A stretch of 64,000 nucleotides of DNA from Chiridota heheva (Eukaryota; Echinodermata; Holothuroidea; Apodida; Chiridotidae). The notes beneath the pieces are model-generated. The model ran no database searches. It was not told where the DNA came from and saw nothing but the letters and a program-made list of their open reading frames with translations. The position numbers and the translations under genes are program-made. Positions 1-14,449 of the stretch are shown here, piece after piece (position 1 is the stretch's first letter; the number at the start of each line of letters is the position of its first letter). The DNA lies in assembly GCA_020152595.1 (NCBI GenBank), contig JAIGNY010002249.1:604001-668000 (forward strand), written 5' to 3'.

Positions 1-3000
1 ATGTTTTTAGCAAGTGTATACAAGTCAACCTGATAAAAATAGTTGAATTTATTTAATATTGAAATTCTATTCTTGTGAGTACTATGAGTTGGTTGTCATT
101 TTCATTTTGAGCCCATTTGTGCAATAACAAGTTATACAATAGTTCAAACTTATAATCCATATTGTGGCTGCAACCTTTGGTTTTCTGATTTTGCAAGGAT
201 TCCTAGAGCTCTGTTATGACGGAAGCTTAAAATGGTCCGTCCTTGCTGACCCGTCATGGTTGGTATTGAATCATTGTCTTATTTATAACATTTGCAATCT
301 ATCGGTGTTTATTCATGTTCATAACACTGAACTTTACCCAAGAGCATGCTGCTTAAATCCCCAAATCTTTCCTATTACCAAGCAGGAACATGAGCAAACA
401 AAATGGCTATATAAGTTGCCCCGAACCATTGTACTGGTATAGTTAGAGGTGAAATTACTGCCGCCTTTGGTCCCTGTAATCAGTTGAAATCCTTGTCTCT
501 GAAAAGGGGCCCTTCCGACAGCATTGTTTTACAGTTGATTCAATCAAAAGGAGCGATAATGTGCCCCTGTCACTATTTTTTTACCATTTGTGATTCTGGT
601 CATAAAAGTGTCAATATTCTGTAAAAATAACTATTTAATTTTACAAATTTATCTGACCAAATGAATCTGAAAGACACACGTTTTTAAAAACAAACATTTT
701 TGGTTCCGATGGGATAGCGTCAGGAACCTATGATGGTGTATGTGTGTATGTTTATGTGTGACGCTGAGCTGGTAAACACGATATCTCAAGAACGGTACAT
801 CTTTCAAAACATGAAGTGTTTTGCAAGTATTCCTAGAGCTCTGTTATGGCGCAAGGTTGAAACGGTCCCCTCCTTGCTGACCCTGTCATGGTATTGACTC
901 ATTGTGTTATCTAAAACATTTGCAATCTACCAATGTTTATTCATGTTCTGAGGATTGCACAAGAATCCGCTTAAAACTGCAGATCACGTTCATCTTAGGA
1001 AGCAAGGCTGAACATTGAACACTTATATAAATAGAGTTGGAGGTGAAGTTAGCAGATAAAAGTACCCTTCGATCACATAAAGATCATCATCTCTGGAAAA
1101 ACAATTGTGATACAGAATAATCATTGCTTGGTAAATGCCAGTCTTAAAGTTGAAGAACAAGTCTTGATGGTCCTTTGTGTCAAAGCTCCTTGTCTTCTCA
1201 AGGCGTAAACAATTTTCTTTGTCATAGACTGTTAATTATGACTTAAATGGTTAATAAAAGGATTCTGGGGAAGATTAGGTTCAGATACCTTTATATCCTT
1301 ATAGTCAAGGCTGTCTATCCTTTTGTGTGGCATAGGATAATTTAAGGATTAGTTCATTTATGCTAGTCTTACCTGACACAGGAAAACACTAGGAACAAAG
1401 GAGGTTGGTTAGCTCATCAGTCTAGCAGGTTTATCTTATATGAAAGAAGACTTTGGTGAAGAAAGTTCTCCAAAATCTTATTCCTTTAAAGGAAGTATTC
1501 AAGTTTAAGGCTTTGTTTTATCTGTGCATAGAAATGACTGGTGTGGTAAGTCTACTGTGGAAAGTTGGCGCCCTCATCCTCACATTCTTAACAATTGGTA
1601 ATGTATTTTAAGAAATTTATTTAACTTTTTCGTTGCGATGACTAATAGCATAAGGAATCTATGCTGGCATGTGTATGTATGTGTGGGTGTGTATATGTGT
1701 CTGTGACATCAAGCTTGTTAACACAATATCTCAAGAATGATACGCTGGATTCAATGTCAAATGTAGTTCCATACTCACTGAAGGTTGCCTTCATTTCAAG
1801 GTTATTTCAATTTTATGTGAGAAATAATTAGCAATCCTTCACTTTGATTTTGGCATATAGATTAATCATTTAAGAAGTAATATTTGATAAAAGGTAACCA
1901 ACAATATTAAGTCAACATTTATGTATAATTTGGATATTCTCATAAACACTTGAAAAGTTGCCTTTGGACTTAACTTTTACACCCATTTAGTTGTTCATTG
2001 AACTATGGAACGGGATCCCTGGTTGAACTCAAATTACAGATCGTGACAAATGACATGTATCAGCTATAGGGCTGACTGCTCTTTATTTTTAAGTTTTTAC
2101 CCATATGGAATGCAGCAAGTTTGCTTGTGACATTAATGAATATAAATTCTTCTGGATTGACCATAAGCTTACATGAAATGAGAGAAGACCAACAACTCGC
2201 AAACCTATTAAACCGACACATGCTATTCTGCTCAACCTGGAAGAAACTGATATGCAAATGCATTAGTAGGAAAGGAAACGGGGATGTGCACAAAATCACT
2301 GGGCTTTTTCCCTGGTCCCCACCAGCTCTTGTGAAGACACCTTCAGCCTAATTATGGTCATCGTCCAACTCCCCCCCCCCCCCACACCCCCCACTGTCAC
2401 TGAAGGCTTACACATAAACTTTGGAATTTATCTTGTGCTAACCACAGAGGCATTCACTGTGGTCTTTCAGGTATGTTTTTGAGGGGACACATGAAAGTTT
2501 ATTATCACAAATGGCACATATAACATAATATTTAAGTTCATTTTCTTTCATTTCAAAATATTCGTATGAATAAAATGAAGAATACACAAACAAATCTTTG
2601 TCTTTTGTTTTTGTCATTTCAGGTGTTCATCATTTATGTCCAAAACTTGTATTTCTAGCTTTCTCCCCAATATTTAAATGTGCATAAAGGCCCATTTCTT
2701 TATTGCTTTTCAGAAAAAAATGGCATGTCCTCCACCTTTCAATTTCAGGATAAATTTAAAAAGTGCACCCTTTAAGACTCAGTAGTTGATTTTTTTTCAT
2801 ACTAGTAAAGTTTTTGCTTCTGCCTACCCTTTACAGTATCTTCTGATTACAAGTTGAAAAAATGCTTGCAAACAGGGCCTTTTCTAGGGTATCAGGGACC
2901 CTGGATTACAAGAAAAGCCAATTTTGCTGCAAGGCCAAGTCAAGACTTGCAATGGTAGCAGATATTTTGTTTGCTTTTTAATTTCCCAGATATTTGTTAC

Positions 3001-3052
3001 CTTTTGCAAAAGAATGTTGAAACTTACAGTGGGATTTTCAAGATCCCATTCT
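1..3052. other. Intergenic region with diverged interspersed repeats
   Basis: No gene seen. Two diverged direct repeats of about 270 bases (about 193-460 and 823-1090) share TTCCTAGAGCTCTGTTATG and CATTTGCAATCTA. Fragments of the GGTTCCG element family (see 25500-26585) occur at about 702-800 and 1631-1785, recognised by ACGATATCTCAAGAACG-type text and a GT-rich run. A diverged copy of the fold-back MITE lies at about 1430-1640. A C-rich run sits at 2371-2393. Confidence 0.6.
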
Positions 3053-3424
3053 CAGGCCTCCCGGTAAACCTTTAAAAACCTTTATTGACAAATTGAACCT
3101 TTATTCCTTTCAAAATAACCTTTAAAACCTTTAAAAACCTTTATTTTCAAAGTTAAGTAAGGTAAATGATTCAAGTGATTCAATGATTCAACACATATTT
3201 AAAAAGTAGCAGGACCAAAATAAAATTTCCAACTTCACGTAAGTAATGGACTTTTGGCGCCACCAACTGCCTTTTGCCCCAGAATATGCTCATTGTATGA
3301 AAATTTATTCCATGAGTTAAGCTTTATAAACCTTTTTATTTAAATCCAAAACCAAAACCTTTATTTCAACTTTTCCAACCTTTAAAAAAACCTTTATTTT
3401 AAAAAAGAGTCACTGGGAGGCCTG
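3053..3424. mobile_element. 372 bp MITE-like element with CAGGCCTCCC termini
   Basis: The left end CAGGCCTCCCGGT and right end ACTGGGAGGCCTG are inverted repeats (12 of 13 positions agree). CATTCT directly flanks both sides (3047-3052 and 3425-3430), a likely target-site duplication. The interior is made of AACCTTTAAAAACCTTTATT-like text, with no coding capacity. This fits a non-autonomous DNA transposon; the superfamily is not certain. Confidence 0.75.
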
Positions 3425-3439
3425 CATTCTTTGCTTTTC

Positions 3440-4365
3440 ATATTATGAAGCCTATTAATCCCTTCTGCCCAGGGGCAAATTCAGAGGGGGGCCATGGCAC
3501 CCCTGAGAATTTTCTGATGATACTTTTTTACCATGAGATAATTCTTAGTCACGTTTTATGTCAATTTTTCTCTATTTTTGGGAAATTTCATGAAAAATAT
3601 TTTGGAGTTTCCTGCTTTTATTCTCTTGCAATTTTTGGAAAAAATGTTTTTATTTTAGAGCAAATTTTCTTTAAGTTTTAGGAAATTTCTTTCAATTTTG
3701 GGCAATTTCTTTTTTAATCATGCAATTTTTAGTTTGGAAATTTCTTTCAATCTTTGGGAAATTTTCTTTATTCTTATGCAAATTTTGGGAAATTTTCTTC
3801 ATTTTTGGGACAATTATTTTTGGTAAATTTTCTTCGATTTTCGATAACTTTTCAGGGCGTTTGTTTCCATGTTTGGGAAATTTCTTTCAATCTTTTGGTA
3901 ATTTCCTTCATTTAATCTCTTGCAATTTTCGGTAAATATTCTTCAATTTTTGAGGAAATTTTCTTTATTTTGGGGCAATTTTTCTTTGATTTTTGGTAAA
4001 TTTTTGTTTTGTGATATATCTTTCAATGTTTGGGAATTTTTTTTTCATTCTTCTGCAATTTTTGGAAAATTTTCTCCATTTTGGATTAATTTGTCTTTCA
4101 TTTCCAGGATATTTTCATCAATTATCGGGAATTGTTGGCAAATGTTACCAAAATTACCAATGATTTTAATAATTTTCTAATTGAAAGAAAGCATATGCAA
4201 TAGGGATGTAAAATCCTTTCAGGCATTATCTTTTCTCTGCTCCCTGCTTATAAAACACTGCACCACTAGACATAATCATGACAAAACTGCTCATACAGTC
4301 ATAAGACATGTTATCACAACATGCCTGGTTTGCTTTAACTTGGTCCCCTGACATTTTATCCTGGC
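3440..4365 (+). repeat. Interspersed repeat with diverged GAAATTTTCTT array, copy 1
   Basis: About 3560-4160 is an array of degenerate ~25-30 base units of the type TTTTGGGAAATTTTCTTCAA. It is bordered by CTGATGATACTTTTTTACCA on the left and GACATTTTATCCTGGCC on the right. The same features, in inverse order and orientation, form 60945-61650, so both are copies of one interspersed family. ORFs here are products of the low-complexity repeat. Confidence 0.75.
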
Positions 4366-4479
4366 CCCACCCCTGCTTCTGCCCACTCCCCAAGATAATT
4401 CATATCCATCGTCTTTTGTTGTCCATACAAAAAATTGAAACCACTGATGTCACATTGATCTGTTGACTTTGACAGTTTA

Positions 4480-4760
4480 TGAACTCTCAAAGCATTCTGT
4501 TGAGTCACCCGCATCCGACTCAGCCACTCCTCTCTTACTCCCATCTCTTATCCGGCTCTCCTACCCTTCTCTGTCCCACTTGCAACACCGATCTCTCCAT
4601 CAAGCATATTTTCTTAACCTAGCCCCTATGCCAGAACTCCATATCTCTTCTCTCCTCACTCTCCTCAATCTCGGGCCTATTTGAAAACAATTCTTCCTCA
4701 AACATCATCAACTTCCTCCGTAACAACAACCTCTTTTACCACATATAATCCCCCACCCTC
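4480..4760 (+). mobile_element. 5'-truncated non-LTR retrotransposon (LINE) 3' fragment, copy 1
   Basis: It is clearly related to 30870-31310. The translation has LLSGSPTLLCPTCNTDLSIK followed by HIFLT, which resembles the Cys/His motif (C-P-x-C ... H-I-L-x-x-C-P) at the C-terminus of LINE ORF2 proteins. Frameshifts, stops and the loss of the final Cys show that it is dead. Confidence 0.65.
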
Positions 4761-5339
4761 TCCCATTCTACACCTAAATATTCATATGAATATTCATTGT
4801 TTCAATGACATGAATATTCATTGCCCCTATATCTAAACAGTTTTGAGTTCACCATTTATTATAAAACATCATGGCTTTGTCCCTAGGTTGCAGGGACGTA
4901 GGGTCAAGAGCAGGCTCATAGGAAGGGTCAAGAACAGACTTGTAGCCAGCATGGGGCCATCCCTTTCCCCTAAAAAGTTTGTGCCCTTTACATGATATCA
5001 AACGAGAAACAAGTGAAAATGGAGTTGCTTTCCCAGTGCCCTCTCTTGAAAGGTCAGTGCCCTGATTCGTTGTTACATGCCTGATCACCAATTCCCAGGT
5101 TACTGGGACCTAGGAAACCATTTTCCTTCCATGTATTGCCATTCCACAATTTCATCTATCCAGTGGCGGCGCTAGGATTTTGGTCAAGAGGGGCAAATTT
5201 TGTCTCATGGGGACAAAAGCCTGTAAATCGAACAATTTTTTTTACACAATTATTTAGGGGGAAAAGCGATCTCGTTGTGGAAAAATGTCCCCCATATCAC
5301 TGCAACTGTATCTATTGCTCCCATCCCAGGTGAAAGGAT

Positions 5340-5535
5340 GTAACTCGTAAGGTAAAAAGTGCCCCTCAATTAGTGCCAAAGGTGCAAGAACTGGTGGAAT
5401 GTGCGCCCAATTTTTAGATAATTATTACAATTGCCCCTTTAAAATGAAGTTGCCCCTAATTATTGACCCAGTACAGTAGCAAACTGGGCACACAAAGGTT
5501 TCCCTTTGAAAGTGCCCCTCAATTCTCTTTTACTA
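5340..5535. repeat. GTGCCCCT-type repeat, copy 1
   Basis: Text such as AAAGTGCCCCTCAATT, AAAGGTGCAAGAACTGGTGG, GAATGTGCGC and TGCCCCTTTAAAATGAAG matches the ordered landmarks of 60040-60370. It is a short interspersed repeat with a small internal minisatellite. A piece of the fold-back MITE follows at about 5560-5700. Confidence 0.6.
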
Positions 5536-5736
5536 AAGTAATGGACTATGAATTTAGTGTTTGTCAATTATTAAATCAGTGGTCAAGCAAGTCCATCTGA
5601 GGACTTCAAAAGAAAATCAAAATGGTGAAGAAAGCATTCAAAAATCTTATTGCAGGAGATATTCATATGCCCAATTTGATGTGGGAGGCAAAAGAAAGTT
5701 GTCCGAAATATTGTATGCTGCCATGACAGCATTGCG

Positions 5737-6065
5737 AACGGCGTGGAGTCCAGTGGCCCGTTTATCAGAGCAAGATAACGGCGTGGAGTCCAGTGGCCCG
5801 TTTAAGGGCCCCTAAAACCAAAGATTACTTGGCTTTGATGTTCCGAAATGGCACAAAATTGATTCAAATTAATGGACATAGACAAAATACTATCAGAGTA
5901 AGGTAACGTCGTGGGGTCTAGGGGATAAGGGTTTGGAGAAAAATCCTCCCGATTTAAGGGTCCATTTGCCCCCGGAAGCTCTGAAGTTTCCTTGTTTTTG
6001 ATGTTCCGAACTGGCTTAAAATTGATCAATATTAATGGACATTGACAAGACTAACAGAGTAAGAG
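5737..6065. repeat. Short tandem duplication and related unit
   Basis: AACGGCGTGGAGTCCAGTGG starts at 5737 and again at 5777, 40 bases apart, followed both times by CCCGTTTA. A looser third unit (GTAACGTCGTGGGGTCTAGG) lies at about 5903. Related text recurs near 56605. No coding function is seen; 6066-6900 shows nothing else that I recognise. Confidence 0.55.
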
Positions 6066-6899
6066 GATAATTCGGGCAGTAAGTTTGTGGTGAAATTTCG
6101 GTACTTATGCAGGAATTGCTGGGAGACAGTTTCAATTTTTAGCTCAACATCCCTTTAAGGCATGAGCTTGTGCGATGACTAACTTAAGAGCCAGGTTCTC
6201 GCCGGATACGTTATAATTTTTGCATCGTTTATCATATCCTATAGCATTTTTTGGATATTTTGCTGTGTTGCTATGTTTGCCTTAAATAGATCGATATGTT
6301 GATGCAATAACAGTTCATATTGTTGCGTAGTTTTAACGAAATCTGCATTCCAAAATTCACAAAAAATGTTTCAAATACTCGGATTTCACTCGGCGCAATC
6401 CGAAGGAATTTAGCACATATAACACATTGGCTCTGGAAATACCACCGAATATCTCCGATTGAAATAAAGCTATATTTTCATTGGCTGGAGCGTCAATTTA
6501 CCGTCTGACACATGCTAATCGAGCTTAATATCCCGTTTGGGATTTCTCCCACTGTGTAGTCCACTAATTGCGGTATAGCTTTTGTAGTTGATAGCTCATT
6601 TGGGCTATAAATTGGTTTTAAAAAATCTACAAAAAGCTTAAGAATGGCTAAATAGCCTAAATCGATTATTTTAACCTTATAATGCAATTTAATCTCTGGC
6701 TGTAAAATCACCAAAGTCTTAATAACTCACTAATAAAAAAATAATAAAAAAAACACCTTTGAAAATCAGCACGAATCCCCTGTCGCATTAGACTTGGCTT
6801 GCAGTAATCTTATCCACAATAACTTGTTTGTTTGTTTGCAAGGCTACAGACTGTATTACAGTAATTTATGCATTAATGCAGTGCTTTTTTAGAGAAATT

Positions 6900-7386
6900 T
6901 TTAGTGGTGGGGGTCCGTGGTGGGGAGAAGGAACGAGAGGAGAGTGCCAATACACAAAATGGACCTTTTCGATCAATTTTTGACTTGTTAAATGCCTCCA
7001 CTCCCCACCCCTCTCCCCACCTCCCCCTTCCCCCACACACCCGACCCCTCCAAAAAATTTGCTTTCTTTTTGGCAACTTTGCTTCATTTCTGGACAATTT
7101 TTTCCGATTTTAATAACATTTTCGTTAAATTTTCGGGCAGTTTTCTTCAATTTTGCTCACTTTCGGAAAATGTTGCTTATTTTCGGTAACTTTTTTCCTT
7201 TCAGAACATTTTCGTTAAAATTTCTTTAATTTTCGGGTAAGCGCACTATTTTCTAATTTTCAGAAAAAAATTCTTTAATTATCGCAAAATTGTGCTCATT
7301 TTCGGAAAATTTTGCTCATTTTCGGCACATTTTGCTTATTTTCGGATAATTTTGCACACTTTCGGATTTTTTTTTGCCAAGTTTGG
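6900..7386 (+). repeat. C-rich leader and GAAAATTTT low-complexity array
   Basis: A CCCCACC-rich stretch at about 6993-7050 is followed by degenerate units such as TTTTCGGAAAATTTTGCTCA to about 7370. It resembles the arrays at 3560-4160 and 61140-61620 and is probably a third copy of that family. Several overlapping ORFs on both strands are artefacts of this composition. Confidence 0.6.
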
Positions 7387-8272
7387 GGTAATTTCTTTCA
7401 TTTCCGAACAAATTCCTTCGGTTATAGAACAAATTTCTTCCATTTTCGGAAAAATCACTGTTATGTGATGGGTATATGTTAAAGGATTCAGGGGTCAAGT
7501 AAATCCATCTTATTTTAAAGAGGACTTCAAAAAAAGTTTAAAGATCGTTTTAGTCAGTTACTTCTATTTTGTTATAATGATTGTCACTTGGAAGTGTGTT
7601 TGTGGGATTATATTGATTAATTGTGATTCATTAATTGCGATAAGTAATTATTTGCTCAGAATGGCTAATACATTAACAATAATTAAAATCATGTCTTGTG
7701 GCAAGGATGTAAAATCCATCTTGATTTTATACAAAAGTATTTTGCTGTTGGTATGTCTGTGATATTATTTCTATTTCACTTAAAAGCAAACATTGTTGAT
7801 AAAATTAGCATCATATTGATGTTGGTAATTTCTTTCATTTCCGGACAAATTCCTTCAATTATAGGAAAATTTTCTTCCAGTTTCGGAAAAATCACCGTTA
7901 TCTTAAAAGATTCAGGGGTAAAGTAAATCCATCTAATTTAAAGAGGACTTCAAAAAAAAGTTTAAAGATAGTTTTAGTTATATTTTGTTATAATGATTGC
8001 CACTTGGAAGTGTATTTGTGGGATGCACAAAGCATCTAGCATTATGCCTAGATGCTTATATTGATTAATTGTGGTTCAATAATTGTGATATTTAATCATT
8101 TGCTCAGAGTGGCTAATACATTAGCAATAGCTAAAATCATGTCTTGTTGCAAGGATGTAAAATCCATATTGATTTTATACAAAAGTATTTTGCTATTTGT
8201 ATGTCTGTAATATGATTTCTATTTCACTTAAAAGCAAACATTGTTGATAAAATTTGCATCATATTGATGTTG
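7387..8272 (+). repeat. Tandem duplication of a ~440 bp unit
   Basis: Unit 1 is about 7387-7823 and unit 2 about 7824-8272. Shared text includes GGTAATTTCTTTCATTTCCG, TTAAAGAGGACTTCAAAAAA and TTGCTCAGARTGGCTAATAC in the same order. Each unit contains a fragment of the fold-back MITE (RGATTCAGGGGTMAAGTAAA). Unit 2 has a palindromic insertion at 8030-8057 that unit 1 lacks. Confidence 0.8.
8030..8057. repeat. Perfect 10 bp-arm palindrome inserted in tandem unit 2
   Basis: Arms AAGCATCTAG (8030-8039) and CTAGATGCTT (8048-8057) are perfect inverted repeats around CATTATGC. The same place in the other tandem unit (about 7614) lacks it, so it is an insertion or a deletion relic. Confidence 0.75.
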
Positions 8273-9605
8273 AGGCTTAGCTATTTTATGCTTACTTGAA
8301 AAACAGTTTTCACATATTCAAACGATATTAAAGCTCCCATTCGCAATGGGGCAAATAGAGTCCTGGGAGCCCGTAGGGATTTTGGCTTCTTTCAACGATG
8401 TCGGAACCACGGCGGCAGTGTGGGGGAAGGGTGCATTGCCCCTAGCCCAAGAGTAAGGGGGCAGAAGGTGCCCTTTTGAAATTGTGCGGACGGAAGCAGG
8501 AGGTGCTCTTTTAAAATTTGTGGGTGGACCGGTCTGGAACCTGGATGCGCCCTTTTAAAACTTATTTGAAGTTTTACTAGGTCATTCTTGAAGTTTGAAA
8601 ACAAATAGATATCCTCTTACTCACAAATACTACATAATGCATAGATGTTGTCACATCGTGACATTTAATATTCATTTCACATAATTAAAGCAAATTATTT
8701 TACAAGGGGTTCCGACACCGAGGACCGTGGTGGAAGGAGATATTCCCTAATAATTTTCTAAGCAGCAATTTTCAAAAGAAGCCTTTTACTTGTTGGCCTG
8801 ATGGGTAATTGTCAACATTTGTACTGACTCCTCAATCTTTAAACCCATAGGCGAAATTTGTGACAAGCCAAAACTGTCAACTAACAAGAGTGTCCCTTTT
8901 TTCAATGAAAAGTGCCCTCATACTGTCAAAAACGCACATGAACTTGATGAGCTCTCTCCGCTTCCCTGAGTTCCTTCCGACACCTATGGCGCTTTGGGTC
9001 CCATAACAAAGATATTGCAGTATCATTGCTTCAGGGCTAGACCCAAATCGATTTTTCCCAGGGCCTGTAAGGGTTACCCACCCTTCCGGGCATATGCAAC
9101 CTTTTGTTGCGCCACTGCTGATCAAATTTGTATTCCTTTCTAACAACCTAAGCCGTAACTCCACACCAATAAAAAGAGTCTTATACCCACCCCCCAAAAC
9201 ATATATTGAGCTTCTACTTTATGTTCTAGCATCACAACGATATTAAAGCAGGGAGTTGTTCTCTAACAACTCCTGATTAAAGCTCCCTGTTGCATTTTCC
9301 CCAAAATAAACATCAAACATGTATTTCTTTCCTAACAACCCAGCCTACTCGAATTAACAACCCACAAACAAAAAACAGGCTTGTAACCGCCCCAAAATAT
9401 ATGTTGAGCTACTACATCATTGATCTTCTAGTTTCAAGAACTCAACTTTATTTATTTTTCTCTTCCCTAAAAACCTTTTCGTATTGTTTTCATTTTTCCT
9501 ACCCACTAAAAAAAAAAGTGCCCGAAGCTTGTGTATACACCTGCCCAAAAAGTACAATTTGGGGAAAGTTCCTTCCTCCCCTCCTTCTGATTCCTCGCCT
9601 CCTAC
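8273..9605. repeat. Intergenic repeats including a ~180 bp duplication with hairpin
   Basis: About 9126-9240 and 9312-9440 are diverged direct repeats (ATTTGTATTCCTTTCTAACA / CATGTATTTCTTTCCTAACA, then CCMAAAATATATGTTGAGCT). Between them, GGAGTTGTT (9252-9260) and AACAACTCC (9265-9273) form a perfect 9 bp hairpin. GTGCCC-type repeat fragments occur at 8430-8560. No gene seen. Confidence 0.55.
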
Positions 9606-11940
<2,335 letters not shown>

Positions 11941-12035
11941 TTTTTTTTTTTAACACCAACTTTATAATGATACATAACTGTTCCCCTAAATGCACATTGA
12001 ATGAAAAGCACCGAAACTAGTTTGAGATCGTTTAA
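11941..12035 (+). repeat. ~90 bp repeat, copy 1
   Basis: ACTTTATAATGATACATAAC and CCCCTAAATGCACATTGAAT occur here and again at about 15105-15200 in the same orientation. The first copy leads straight into the palindromic minisatellite at 12060. Confidence 0.75.
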
Positions 12036-12059
12036 ACATGCCCGTATCCAACGAAGGGG

Positions 12060-12590
12060 TAGTTCACACCCCTTTAAATAATTGAAGGGGTACTGTACCC
12101 TTTCATATAATTGAAAGGGTACTGCACCCTTCATATAATTGAAGGGGCACTGCACCCTCTTTATATAATTGAAGGGGTACTGCACCCTTCATATAATTGA
12201 AGGGGCACTGCACCCTTCATATAATTGAAGGGGTACTGCACCCTTTATATAATTGAAGGGGTACTGCACCCTTCATATAATTGAAGGGGTACTGCACCCT
12301 TCATATAATTGAAGGGGTACTGTACCCTTCATATAATTGAAGGGGTACTGCACCCCTTCATATAATTAAAGAGGTACTGCACCCTTCATATAACTAAAGG
12401 AGTACTGCACCCTTCATATAATTGAAGGGGTACTGCACCCTTCATATAATTGCACTGCCCTTCATATAATTGAAGGGTACTGCACCCTTCATATAATTGA
12501 AGGGGTACTGCACCCCTTCATATAACTGAAGGGGTACTGCACCCCTTTATATAATTGAAAGGTACTGCACCCTTCATTGGATGGATGGGA
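12060..12590. repeat. Palindromic ~28 bp minisatellite (about 18 units)
   Basis: The unit is about TATAATTGAAGGGGTACTGC followed by ACCCTTCA. GAAGGG and CCCTTC within each unit are inverted repeats around GTACTGCA, so every unit can fold as a hairpin. Units vary in G/C run length (GGG/GGGG, CCC/CCCC) and a few are truncated (for example near 12455). The minus-strand ORF of NYMKGAVPFQLYE-type repeats is an artefact. Confidence 0.92.
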
Positions 12591-13422
12591 AGATGCACCT
12601 TTTCATCAGTTCATCATTCTATCCGTTGCTACATGCCTTTCCAGTCGTTGGTCTAAATTCTTGTTAGAATGAAAGGAGCCAAAATCATCCGTCATATAAA
12701 AGTGCCTACCAGCCTACACTCCTAGAAAAAAAGGGTTCTAGAGAGAAGATGGTTCGAAATACGGGACAAAATAAGAACCCTTTTTTCTAAGTAACTCTTA
12801 GAAACAATTCTTAAACTGTTTGAAGAACCAGAGAAGGTTCAAAATACAGGACAAGCTAAAACGATATTTTTTTTCCTTATCAGTCCATATACAAAAAATT
12901 GTTTTTAGCACTCGGCATGACAACTCAAGAAAGTTACCAACCTGGGGCTATGTCCAACAACAGGCGTATATCTGTATATACAGACCAAACATTTCAGACA
13001 TTGGCGTGAAAATAAGGGGTTGGATGGGTGACGTCGCTGAGGAAATATTGCTACCGGCTTTAAATATAATTCAAATTACATCTATTTCATAATGTGACTT
13101 TTTTTACCTTGATTGACTTTATTGGGTCATTTACCCAAGTTTTAGTGCCCTCATCCCCTCCCATACCTTACCATATTCGTATAGTCCATTCCCATTGCCA
13201 TGCCGATAAGAATTGCCCCGCAAATAAACAATTAAGTTTATGTCTCTCATATCCTTTAAAAAAAAAAAAAAATATGTTATGCATTCAATACTATATTTTG
13301 GCCCTTATAACTTCCCTTTTAACTTCCCCTTCGACCCGATTAGATCCATCGAATTTTGCTCCTTTCACAGCATTGAGACTGAATTCATGCTCCCTTTCCA
13401 CTGTTCCATGCCCCGAACCTTT

Positions 13423-13795
13423 AAAGGATTAGTTCAGAGGTCAAGCAAGTCCATCTGATATGAAGAGGACTTCAAAAGAAACAAAATGGTGAAGAAAGCA
13501 TTCAAAAATCTTATTCCGTTAAGGAGATATTTAAGTTTGAAATTTGGTATCATTTGTGTAGAAACGACTGAAATCAGACTAGCTGTGATGTCATAGCCTC
13601 AGATTCCTCATAGTCTTTATGTATTCTACCATATTTTGTCCTGCGATTTCGTGGCTTAAAAACCATGTGACTTGTCAAAAAAGTACTAAAACTGATTCTA
13701 GGAAGGGTATTTATACCAACTGAAGAAAGTTTGAAGAAAAGTAATTTAATTAGTGAAAAAATTAAATAAACTTTCTTTAAAATACATTATAAAAT
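13423..13795 (+). mobile_element. Fold-back MITE, mostly left half
   Basis: It starts AAAGGATTAGTTCAGAGGTC and follows the family order (GAAGAGGACTTCAAAAGAAA, TTCCGTTAAGGAGATATTTA, AATCAGACTAGCTGTGATGT). The right arm is lost. A further short fragment (about 13797-13894) follows directly. Confidence 0.75.
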
Positions 13796-13894
13796 AAAGG
13801 ATTAGTTCATGGGTCATGCATGTCCATCGTATATGAAAGAGGACGTCAAAAGAAACAATATGGTGCAGAAAGCATTACAAAATCTTATTCCGTT

Positions 13895-14449
13895 AAAGGT
13901 GTAGTTCAGTGGTCAAGCATGTTTATGAAAAGAGGACTTTAAAAGTAACAAAATGGCGAGGAAAGCATTAAGAAATCTTATTCCGTTAAAGAGATATTTA
14001 AGTTTAAATTTTGGTATCATTTGTGTAGAAACGATTGAAATCAGACTGAAATAATAATGTCACAGCCTCAGATTTCTCAAATCTTTATGTATTTAAAAAA
14101 AAAAGTTAATCAACTTTTTTCACTATTTAAATTATTTATCTTCAAACTTTCTTCAGGTGGTTTTATTATAAAAACACCCTTCCTAGATTCAGTTTTACTA
14201 CATTTTTGACATATCCCATAATTTTTAAGCCACAAAATCGCAGAACAAAAAACAAACAAAAAAATGCATAAAGAGCTATGACAATCACAGCTAGTCTGAT
14301 TTCAGTCGTTTTACACAAATGATACCAAACTTCAAACTTAATATCTCCTTAACGGAATAAGATTTTTGAATGCTTTCGTCACCATTTTGTTTCTTTTAAA
14401 GTTCTCTTTGATATAAGATGGACATGCTTGACCCCTGAACTTATCCTTT
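13895..14449. mobile_element. Complete fold-back MITE with ~220 bp inverted arms
   Basis: The left arm begins AAAGGTGTAGTTCAGTGGTC and the right arm ends TGACCCCTGAACTTATCCTTT. The arms are inverted copies of each other over most of their length (for example GGAGATATTTAAGTTTAAA... against ...TTCAAACTTAATATCTCC). There is no coding capacity. The same family is at 47131-47625 and 62665-63240. Confidence 0.85.

Noticed and set aside
3445..4180. Phe/Ile-rich small ORFs resembling membrane proteins
   Set aside because: They arise from degenerate TTTTGGGAAATTTTC units in an interspersed repeat; no splice context or conserved domain.
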